Positions 57,709 to 64,000 of a stretch of DNA of 64,000 nucleotides are shown here, piece after piece. The stretch spans positions 1,116,001 through 1,180,000 of the forward strand of contig NZ_CP017781.1 of NCBI RefSeq assembly GCF_001856665.1, written 5' to 3'. The notes beneath the pieces were generated by a model. It did not search any database. It had not been told where the DNA came from and saw only the letters and a list, made by a program, of their open reading frames with translations. Origin of the DNA: Rhodobacter xanthinilyticus (GTDB taxonomy: Bacteria; Pseudomonadota; Alphaproteobacteria; Rhodobacterales; Rhodobacteraceae). The translations under genes and the position numbers were made by a program. The stretch's first letter is position 1; every line of letters begins with the position of its first letter.

Positions 57709-58611
57709 ATGGCGCAAGACGGCTGGGAGGCGCTTTTGATCCGCGCCAATCGCGGCGACGGCGCGGCCTTCGCGCAATTTCTGCGCGAGGTGAGCCCGGT
57801 GATCCGCACGATCTTGCGCGCGCGCGGCGCCGGCCTGCCGCCCGATCAGCATGAAGATGTGCTCCAGGAGGTGCTGCTCGCGCTGCATCTCAAGCGCCAC
57901 AGCTGGCAGCCCGGCGCGCCGGTGCGCCCCTGGGTCCATGCGATCGCGCGCTACAAACTTATCGATGCCTGCCGGCGGCGGGGCGCAGCGATCCATGTGC
58001 CGATCGAGCCCTTCGCCGAGAGCCTCGAGGAAACCCGCCTCGCGCCGCCCCTCGCCGGGCGCGATGCCGAGCGGCTGTTGGCCCAGATCGACCCGCGCGC
58101 GGCCGCGCTTGTGCGCGCGGTCACCCTCGAGGGCGAAAGCGCCGAGGCCGCGGGCGCCGGGCTGGGGCTGAGCGCAGGCGCGGCGCGGGTCGCGCTGCAC
58201 CGCGCGCTGCGCCGGCTTGGCGAGATTGTGGAAAGGAAAAAACGTGACCAGTCAGCAAGATACGGAGGCGCTGATCGCCGCGCTCGGGCGGGCGCCGGCG
58301 CCGGAGCCGCTGCGGCGGGGGGGGGCTCTTGGGCCTCATCGCGGCGGCGCTCGCGCTCGGGATGGGGGCGGTGTTGGGCGTGCTCGGGCTGCGGCTTGAT
58401 CTGGGCGCGGCGCTCGCAGTGCCGCTCACCGCGGCGAAAACCCTGCTGCCGCTTGGCCTCGCGGCCCTCGCGCTGCCGCTCTTGCGGCGCTCCACCCGGC
58501 CCGAGGGGCGCGCGCCGCTCTGGCCTTTCCTCGCGCCCGCGGCGCTCGCGGCGGCGCTCTTTGGCGCCCGCGCGCTTGCGCTGGCGCCCGCCGCGCGGCC
58601 GGTTGAGCTGA
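57709..58611 (+). CDS. sigF: ECF sigma factor (SigF-like), overlong open frame
   Basis: An ECF sigma with region 2 (about residues 15-85, DVLQEVLLALHLKRHSW and WVHAIARYKLIDACRR) and region 4 (about 115-178, ALVRAVTLEGESAEAAGAGLGLSAGAARVALHR in two parts). A working ECF should end near residue 180, where the anti-sigma gene begins. Instead the frame runs 120 further codons of Arg/Ser-rich shadow sequence across nrsF. One extra A in the six-A tract at 58237-58242 would give a stop overlapping the nrsF GTG, so the true end is probably near 58247. The start at 57709 gives the family N-terminus; ATG 57604, overlapping the doxX stop, is an alternative. Confidence 0.75.
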   Translation: MAQDGWEALLIRANRGDGAAFAQFLREVSPVIRTILRARGAGLPPDQHEDVLQEVLLALHLKRHSWQPGAPVRPWVHAIARYKLIDACRRRGAAIHVPIEPFAESLEETRLAPPLAGRDAERLLAQIDPRAAALVRAVTLEGESAEAAGAGLGLSAGAARVALHRALRRLGEIVERKKRDQSARYGGADRRARAGAGAGAAAAGGGSWASSRRRSRSGWGRCWACSGCGLIWARRSQCRSPRRKPCCRLASRPSRCRSCGAPPGPRGARRSGLSSRPRRSRRRSLAPARLRWRPPRGRLS

Positions 58612-58895
58612 TGGGCGGCACGGCGGCGGCCTGTCTCCTTTCGATCACGTTGATTTCGGCGGGCCCGCTCGGCGCGGGGCTCTGGGCGCTCCGGCGCGGC
58701 GCGAGCACCCGCCCCGCGCGCACCGGCGCGCTGCTCGGCCTTGCGGTCGGCGCGCTCGCGACGGTGGGCTACAGCCTCCATTGCACCGAGGATTCGCCGA
58801 TGTTCTACGTCACCTGTTATGGGCTCGCGATCGCGCTCATGACGGCGCTCGGCGCGCTCGGCGCGCTCGCGGGGGTGCGGCTTCTGCGCTGGTGA
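58244..58895 (+). pseudogene. nrsF: Anti-sigma factor NrsF (DUF1109), frameshifted in a G9 tract
   Basis: A DUF1109/NrsF membrane anti-sigma that should hold the sigma factor until metal or redox stress. The N-terminal 25 or so residues (VTSQQDTEALIAALGRAPAP) read in one frame from GTG 58244. The membrane part (LIAAALALGMGAVLG, about six spans, with cysteines in LHCTEDSP and YVTCYGLA that fit metal or redox sensing) reads in another. Removing one G from the nine-G tract at 58317-58325 restores a 216-residue protein. AAAGGA precedes the GTG. Whether this is an assembly error or true slippage is open. Confidence 0.8.
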
Positions 58896-58992
58896 GCGCA
58901 GCGGGAGGGGCGAAATATCCGCCGATGCCAAGGCCTTGAGCGGCTTTGATGCAACGCCCCGCCGCCCTGTTGCGGCCCCGCGCGCGCCGCGG

Positions 58993-59026
58993 TTGACAAG
59001 CCCCGCCCTGCGGTCGGATGCATGAT
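58993..59026 (+). promoter_or_regulatory. Putative promoter of the MYG1-family gene
   Basis: TTGACA at 58993-58998 with weak -10 candidates at 59016-59026. It lies about 40-70 bases before the gene. Confidence 0.35.
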
Positions 59027-59063
59027 GCTGGCCCGCGCCGACGCCGACAGGAAAGACGATTTG

Positions 59064-60011
59064 ATGAACGAATTTGTCCCCGTGCCCGACCTTCTCGTGA
59101 CCCATTCCGGCAGTTTCCACGCCGACGAGCTCTTTTCGACCGTGGTGCTGCGCCGGCTCTACCCGGGCGCGCGCCTCTTGCGCAGCCGCGACCCCGCCGA
59201 GATCACCCCCGCGTCCGACCGCATCATCTATGACGTCGGCCGCGACTATCGCCCCGAGGCGGCGATTTTCGACCACCACCAGCGCCCCGCGCCGCTGCGC
59301 CCCGATGGCCGGCCCTACAGCTCCTTCGGGCTGATCTGGCGCCACTTCGGCGCGGCCTATCTCGCCGCGCTGGGCGTGCCCGAGGCTGACATCGCGGCGG
59401 TGCAGGAGGCGGTCGACGCGAGCTTCGTCCTGCCGATCGACCTGATGGACAATGGTGCGCTCAGCCCCTCGGCCTCGGGGCCGCTTCTGAGCGAGCTGAT
59501 GCTGCCGGTGCTGCTCGAATCGCTGCGCCCGCCCTTTGATGCCGATGGCCCGGTGGCGGAGGACGCCTGTTTCGTCACCGCGATGGAGGTCGCGCGGATG
59601 CTCCTTGAGGCGCAGGTTGCGCGCGGGGCGGAGAAGCGCCGCGCCGAGACCGCGGTGCGCGCCGCGATCGCCGCGACCGGGGCGGGGCGGGTGCTCGAAC
59701 TGCCGCGCGGCATGCCCTACCACGGCGTTCTGACCCGCTCGGGCGCCGATCACATCCTCTTCGTCATCAACCCGCGCGAGAAGGATTGGAGCCTGCGCGG
59801 CATCTCGCTCGTGGAGGACGGTTTCGAGCTGCGCGCCGATCTGCCCGCCGCCTGGGCGGGGCTGATTGATGCCGATCTCGAGGCGGCCTGCGGTGTTGCG
59901 GGCGCGAAATTCTGCCATAACGGCCGCTTCATCGCGGTCGCGGCGAGCCGCGAGGCGATTTACCGGATGGCCGAGCTCGCGGTGGCCGAGGCGGAGGCGC
60001 GCGGCCTCTGA
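59064..60011 (+). CDS. MYG1-family metal-dependent protein hydrolase/exonuclease
   Basis: A 315-residue MYG1 (UPF0160) protein, DHH-like in fold, with LVTHSGSFHADELFSTVVLR at the start and IFDHHQRPAP near residue 68, both metal-ligand motifs, then YSSFGLIWRHFG. Eukaryotic MYG1 is a nuclease for RNA processing; the bacterial role is unclear. The start at 59064 has AGGAAAG upstream and gives the canonical N-terminus. It is convergent with the xylose operon, ending ten bases before it. Confidence 0.87.
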   Translation: MNEFVPVPDLLVTHSGSFHADELFSTVVLRRLYPGARLLRSRDPAEITPASDRIIYDVGRDYRPEAAIFDHHQRPAPLRPDGRPYSSFGLIWRHFGAAYLAALGVPEADIAAVQEAVDASFVLPIDLMDNGALSPSASGPLLSELMLPVLLESLRPPFDADGPVAEDACFVTAMEVARMLLEAQVARGAEKRRAETAVRAAIAATGAGRVLELPRGMPYHGVLTRSGADHILFVINPREKDWSLRGISLVEDGFELRADLPAAWAGLIDADLEAACGVAGAKFCHNGRFIAVAASREAIYRMAELAVAEAEARGL

Positions 60012-60021
60012 CGCGCCCCGC

Positions 60022-61125
60022 TCAGCGCGCCGCGAAACTCTCGCGCAGATACTGGCCGACCCCGCCCGGCGGCGGCGCGCTCAGCTCATAGCCGATCTCG
60101 GCGCGAAAGCGCTCGCCCGGGCGCAAGATCACCCCCGGCGCGCCCCAACCGGGCGGCATGTTGACCGCGTTCGGCCAGGCCTGCGCCTCAAGACAGATCC
60201 CGTCCTGCGGCTGGTAGAGGTAGCCGCCCTTGCCCGCCACCGCGCCCAGATGTTGCGCGGTATAGACCTGCACCGAGGGCTGGTCGGTCACCATCCGGAT
60301 CACCCGCCCCGAGACCGGATCGGCCAGCCGCGCCCAGCCGCCGTCGAGCACGAAGGCATGATCAAAGCCCGCAAGCCCCGCGGCCTGAGCCGCCTCGCCC
60401 AGCCGCCGCGGCGAGCGGAAATCGAACCCCGTGCCGATCACCGGCGCCGGCGCCTGCGGGATCAGCGCCGCATCGACCGGCAGATAGCGCGCCGCCGGCA
60501 GCGTCAGCCGCGCCTCGTGCACCGCCTGCGGCCGGCTGGCCAGCGCCCGCGCCCCCGCCGGCGCGAAATAGCTGTGATGGGTCAGCGCGACCGGGCAGGG
60601 CGCATCGACCTGCGCCTCGAGCGTGATCGCAAGCCGCGCGCCGCCCTCGATCGGCGCGAGCGCATAGCGCACCCGCGCCGCGAGCGCGCCCGGAAACCCC
60701 TGATCGCCCGCCGGGCTCTCGAGCGTGAGGCTCACCGCCTCCGCCGAGACCTCCGCCACCTGCCACAGCCGCCGGTCAAACCCCTCGGGCCCGCCATGGA
60801 GCGTGGTCTCGCCCTCGTTTTGCGCGAGGCGCACCTCGGCGCCGTCGAGCACGAACCGCCCGCCCGCGATCCGGTTCGCGACCCGCCCGATCGTCGCGCC
60901 GAAGTAATTGCGCGCGCCCAGATAGCCCGCGAGGCTGTCATGGCCGAGCACGATATCATCCAAAACGCCCGTGCAATCGGGCGCCCAGAGCTCTTGCAAG
61001 CAGGCGCCATAGCTGATCACCCGCGCGGCCACGCCGCCCGCCGCGATCGTCACCCGCTCGACCGGCGCGCCACAGGGCAGCGCGCCGAAGTCTTCCCGGC
61101 CGGGGAGGGGCAGGGTCTCAGACAA
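60022..61125 (-). CDS. galM: Aldose 1-epimerase (mutarotase)
   Basis: About 367 residues of the GalM fold that interconverts sugar anomers. Family motifs are [14 protein letters not shown] (near residue 85), the catalytic-histidine segment [11 protein letters not shown], and [14 protein letters not shown] near residue 310 with the catalytic Glu. The best start is TTG 61125, overlapping the xylA stop by eight bases; no better ATG is available before the conserved core. As last gene of the xylose operon it probably supplies the alpha-xylopyranose used by XylA. Confidence 0.82.
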   Translation of the reverse strand: MSETLPLPGREDFGALPCGAPVERVTIAAGGVAARVISYGACLQELWAPDCTGVLDDIVLGHDSLAGYLGARNYFGATIGRVANRIAGGRFVLDGAEVRLAQNEGETTLHGGPEGFDRRLWQVAEVSAEAVSLTLESPAGDQGFPGALAARVRYALAPIEGGARLAITLEAQVDAPCPVALTHHSYFAPAGARALASRPQAVHEARLTLPAARYLPVDAALIPQAPAPVIGTGFDFRSPRRLGEAAQAAGLAGFDHAFVLDGGWARLADPVSGRVIRMVTDQPSVQVYTAQHLGAVAGKGGYLYQPQDGICLEAQAWPNAVNMPPGWGAPGVILRPGERFRAEIGYELSAPPPGGVGQYLRESFAAR

Positions 61126-62419
61126 AGCGGTTCCAGAGGTTTTCAAGCCGCTCCTGCCGGCCCGAGCGCGGCTCGGGGTTGATCCCCTCGGCCCGCACCC
61201 GCGCCTCGATCGTGGCGAGATCGGAGTGCAGCATCGCCCGGTTTTCGGGGCGGTCCCAGCCCGCATAACGCGCCGCCCGCGCCGCCTCGAGCCCGCCGTT
61301 CTCCAAAAGCGCCGCCGCCGCCTTGAGCGCGCGCGCGCACACATCCATCGCGCCGACATGGGCGAGGATCAGATCCTCCGGCTCGAGCGATTGACGGCGG
61401 ATCTTGGCGTCGAAATTGGTGCCGCCGGTGGTGAATCCGCCCGCGCGCAACACCTCGTAATAGGCCCGCGCCATCTCCGGAACCGAATCCGGGAACTGGT
61501 CGGTATCCCAGCCCGATTGGTAATCGTTGCGGTTCATGTCGATCGAGCCGAAGATCCCGAGGCTCGCGGCGAGCGCCAGCTCATGCTCGAAACTATGCCC
61601 CGCCAGGATCGCATGACCCTGCTCGATATTGACCTTCACCTCGTTTTCGAGCCCAAACCGCTTGAGGAAGCCGTAAACCGTCGCCACATCGTAATCATAT
61701 TGATGTTTCGAGGGCTCCTGGGGCTTCGGCTCGATCAGGATCGCGCCCTGGAAGCCGATCTTGTGCTTGTAATCGACCACCATCGAGAGGAACCGCCCGG
61801 CCTGCTCGGCCTCGCGGGTGAGATCGGTGTTCAACAGCGTCTCATAGCCCTCGCGCCCGCCCCAAAGCACATAGTTCTGCCCGCCGAGCCGATGGGTGGC
61901 GTCCATGCAGGTCTTCACCGTCGCCGCCGACCAGGCAAAGACCTCCGGGTCGGGGTTGGTGGCCGCCCCGGCCATGAAGCGGCGGTGCGAGAAGAGGTTC
62001 GCCGTGCCCCACAGGAGCTTGGTCTTCGAGCCCTCCATCTTGGCCGCGAGATAGTCGGTGATTTCCTCGAGATTGCGGGTGTTTTCCGCGAAATCGGCGC
62101 CCTCGGGGCGCACATCGGCGTCGTGGAAACAGAAGAACGGCGCCTGCAGGATGTCGAACATCTCGAAAGCCACATCGGCCTTCAGCTTGGCCAGAGCCAT
62201 GGTATCGCCAAACCAGGGGCGCTCAAACGTTTGCCCGCCGAACGGGTCGCCGCCCGGCCAGGCGAAGCTGTGCCAATAGGCGACCGCAAAGCGCAGATGG
62301 TCCTCCATCCGCTTGCCGGCCACCACCTCATCGGGGTTGTAATGGCGGAAGGCGAAGTCGGTGTCGCTCGTCGGCCCCTCATAGCGAATTTGCGGGATGC
62401 CTTTGAAAAACTCTGTCAT
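61118..62419 (-). CDS. xylA: Xylose isomerase
   Basis: A 433-residue xylose isomerase converting D-xylose to D-xylulose. Metal- and substrate-binding residues lie in [12 protein letters not shown] (near residue 100), [15 protein letters not shown], the metal-binding [28 protein letters not shown], and [17 protein letters not shown]. It overlaps xylB by four bases. Confidence 0.95.
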   Translation of the reverse strand: MTEFFKGIPQIRYEGPTSDTDFAFRHYNPDEVVAGKRMEDHLRFAVAYWHSFAWPGGDPFGGQTFERPWFGDTMALAKLKADVAFEMFDILQAPFFCFHDADVRPEGADFAENTRNLEEITDYLAAKMEGSKTKLLWGTANLFSHRRFMAGAATNPDPEVFAWSAATVKTCMDATHRLGGQNYVLWGGREGYETLLNTDLTREAEQAGRFLSMVVDYKHKIGFQGAILIEPKPQEPSKHQYDYDVATVYGFLKRFGLENEVKVNIEQGHAILAGHSFEHELALAASLGIFGSIDMNRNDYQSGWDTDQFPDSVPEMARAYYEVLRAGGFTTGGTNFDAKIRRQSLEPEDLILAHVGAMDVCARALKAAAALLENGGLEAARAARYAGWDRPENRAMLHSDLATIEARVRAEGINPEPRSGRQERLENLWNRFV

Positions 62420-63852
62420 GTCAGGTCCTTGAGTGCAGCTTGGGCGGCGCGGTAGCGCGCGTGCCCGGCGTCGAAAGCGTCAGTGAGCGCCGCGACCGGG
62501 TCGATCGTGGCGGCGATGGCGGGGGGGGCGGCGAGCTCGGCGCCGCCGCCGGTCGCGGCCATCTGGCCGAGCCGCGCCGCGCCGTAAGCGCCGCCGAAAT
62601 CGCCCGCGACGGGCAGGTGAACCGGCGTGCCGAGCGCGGTCGCGATCATCTCGCACCAGAGCCGTGAGCGGGTGCCGCCGCCGACCCCGATCAGATGGCT
62701 GATCTCGGTGCCGGTCGCGGCGAGCGCGTCGCGGCAATCGCGGATCGCGAAGGTCACCCCCTCGAGCACCGCGCGCGTGGCCGCGGCGCGGTCGGTCGCA
62801 TGGTCGAGCCCGATGAAGGCGCCGCGGATCGCGGCGTCGTTGAGCGGCGTGCGCTCGCCGCCCAAATAGGGCAGGAACCGCGTCTTGCCGGGCGCGGTGA
62901 GCGCGCCAAGGCCCTCGGTGAGCGCCGCGGGCTCGCGCCCCGCGAGGCGCGCAAACCAGTTGAGCGCATCGGTCGCGGCAAGGATCACCCCCATCTGATG
63001 CCAGGTGCCCGGCAGCGCGTGGCAAAAGGTATGGACCGCAGTGGCCGGGTCCGGCCGATAGCCGTCGTTTGCGGCAAAGAGCACGCCGGAGGTGCCGAGC
63101 GAGACAAAGGCCTGCCCCGCGCGCACCACGCCCGTGCCGACCCCCGAGGCCGCGTTGTCGCCGCCGCCCCCCGCCACCGGCACCCGCGGGCAGCCGAAGC
63201 GCTCGGCGATCTCGGGGCGCAGCCGCCCGGAGACCTCGGAGCCCTCGACAAGCCGCGGCATCTGCTCGATGCGCATCCCGCTCGCCGCGAGAAGCGCCTC
63301 CGACCAGACCCGCGCGCCGGTATCGAGCCAGCTCGTGCCCGCCGCATCCGACATCTCGGCGACATGCTCGCCGGTCAGCCACAGCCGCAGATAATCCTTC
63401 GGCAACAACACCTTGGCCACGCGCTTGAAGATCTCGGGCTCGTGGCGCGCGACCCAGGAGAGCTTCGGCGCGGTAAAGCCGGGGAAGACGATATTGCCCG
63501 AAACCGCGCGAAACTGCGGATCGGCGTCCATCGAGGCGGCCTCGGCCGCCGCGCGGGTATCGTTCCACAAGATACAGGGCCGCAGAACATTATCCGCGCC
63601 ATCGAGCAGCACCGAGCCATGCATCTGCCCGGAAAGCCCGATACCCTTGAGCGCGCCGAGGCCCGGCCCCGCGGCCAATTCGCCCAGCACCGCCTCCGCC
63701 GCGACGAGCCAATCGGCGGGCGATTGCTCCGACCAGCCGTCCGCCGGCCGCGCCACGCTCAAAGGCGCCGAGGCCTCGGCCAGCACGCGCTGATCCTCGT
63801 CGATCAGCACGCCCTTGAGCCCCGATGTCCCCAGATCGAGCCCGAGATACAT
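62416..63852 (-). CDS. xylB: Xylulokinase
   Basis: A 478-residue FGGY-family kinase that phosphorylates D-xylulose to xylulose-5-phosphate. The N-terminal phosphate loop is [24 protein letters not shown] is the sugar-binding XylB signature, and [15 protein letters not shown] lies in the C-terminal ATP domain. Its ATG (63852) overlaps the last base of the upstream transporter gene's stop. A TTG one codon earlier is unlikely. Confidence 0.94.
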   Translation of the reverse strand: MYLGLDLGTSGLKGVLIDEDQRVLAEASAPLSVARPADGWSEQSPADWLVAAEAVLGELAAGPGLGALKGIGLSGQMHGSVLLDGADNVLRPCILWNDTRAAAEAASMDADPQFRAVSGNIVFPGFTAPKLSWVARHEPEIFKRVAKVLLPKDYLRLWLTGEHVAEMSDAAGTSWLDTGARVWSEALLAASGMRIEQMPRLVEGSEVSGRLRPEIAERFGCPRVPVAGGGGDNAASGVGTGVVRAGQAFVSLGTSGVLFAANDGYRPDPATAVHTFCHALPGTWHQMGVILAATDALNWFARLAGREPAALTEGLGALTAPGKTRFLPYLGGERTPLNDAAIRGAFIGLDHATDRAAATRAVLEGVTFAIRDCRDALAATGTEISHLIGVGGGTRSRLWCEMIATALGTPVHLPVAGDFGGAYGAARLGQMAATGGGAELAAPPAIAATIDPVAALTDAFDAGHARYRAAQAALKDLT

Positions 63853-64000
63853 CAACGCCCCCCGTCGGGCTTCTTGCCCAGAATGATCATGCCGAGGATA
63901 TCCTCGTCGGTGACCTCATCGACATTGACCGTGCCGACGAGCTGGCCGTTCTTCATCACCGAGGCCCGGTCGCAGAGCTTCATGACGTTGTGGATGTCAT
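63852..64000 (-). CDS. xylG: Sugar ABC transporter ATP-binding protein, C-terminal fragment
   Basis: The last ~49 codons of a gene entering from the right edge. It reads DIHNVMKLCDRASVMKNG, then QLVGTVNVDEVTDEDILGMI and a KKPDGGR end. The D-loop/H-region and 'drasVMknGqlvgt' pattern are those of monosaccharide ABC ATPases. Its one-base overlap with xylB suggests the xylose importer ATPase XylG. Confidence 0.75.
   Translation of the reverse strand, partial: DIHNVMKLCDRASVMKNGQLVGTVNVDEVTDEDILGMIILGKKPDGGR

Overview
The window is about 70% G+C by eye. It is dense with overlapping operons and its gene content fits a Rhodobacterales bacterium (Rhodobacter/Rhodovulum-like Paracoccaceae). The evidence is a PEP-dependent fructose PTS of fruB-fruK-fruA type, a roseobacter-like methylated-amine catabolon, a CbiZ-containing B12 salvage operon, an alphaproteobacterial-type GTTC-N7-GTTC LexA box, and a bufferin operon with a SigF/NrsF pair. 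No rRNA, tRNA, CRISPR array, prophage or insertion sequence was seen.

Layout. 1-4.86 kb: fructose PTS (3' part of fruB, fruK, fruA) ending in a strong terminator. 4.86-8.9 kb: a dimethylglycine/sarcosine dehydrogenase-like flavoenzyme divergent from an XRE-cupin regulator and an HpaI-type aldolase, with an AT-rich palindrome between them. 8.9-32 kb: a long, mostly minus-strand block for stepwise oxidation of methylated amines. Tmm makes TMAO from trimethylamine, Tdm makes dimethylamine plus formaldehyde, and DmmDABC makes methylamine. GmaS, MgsABC and MgdABCD then carry methylamine through gamma-glutamylmethylamide and N-methylglutamate to glutamate plus folate-bound C1, and FolD and PurU release the C1 unit as formate. 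The block also holds an ammonium channel gene (frameshifted), a 59-residue membrane protein, a leaderless periplasmic-binding-protein-like gene, a GntR regulator and an XRE-cupin regulator.

33-40.5 kb: an Isp-type (group 1e-like) membrane [NiFe] hydrogenase, hynD-hupH-hynS-isp1-isp2-hynL, followed by an SCP2-domain gene and a FadL-type porin. 40.85-46.4 kb: a cobalamin riboswitch and btuB-btuF-btuC-btuD-cbiZ, continuing into 5-oxoprolinase pxpABC and a DUF4105 membrane protein. 49.8-54.9 kb: a quinone-reductase/HxlR pair, an unknown gene, uvrB with a nearby LexA-box match, and an NDUFS4-like complex I subunit. 55-58.9 kb: a bufferin (MNIO-modified RiPP metallophore) operon bufA-bufB-bufC-doxX-sigF-nrsF, preceded by a near-perfect SigF-type ECF promoter, with tandem GC hairpins between precursor and enzymes. 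59-64 kb: a MYG1-family gene and a convergent xylose operon (xylG end, xylB, xylA, galM).

Two genes (amt and nrsF) are broken by one base in homopolymer tracts, and a third ORF (sigF) overruns its family end just after an A-tract. Either the assembly has homopolymer errors or some of these are real slippage sites. The most system-like finds are the SigF-driven bufferin operon with its inter-gene hairpins, the hydrogenase operon carrying SCP2 and FadL, and the leaderless AmiC-like protein divergent from tmm.
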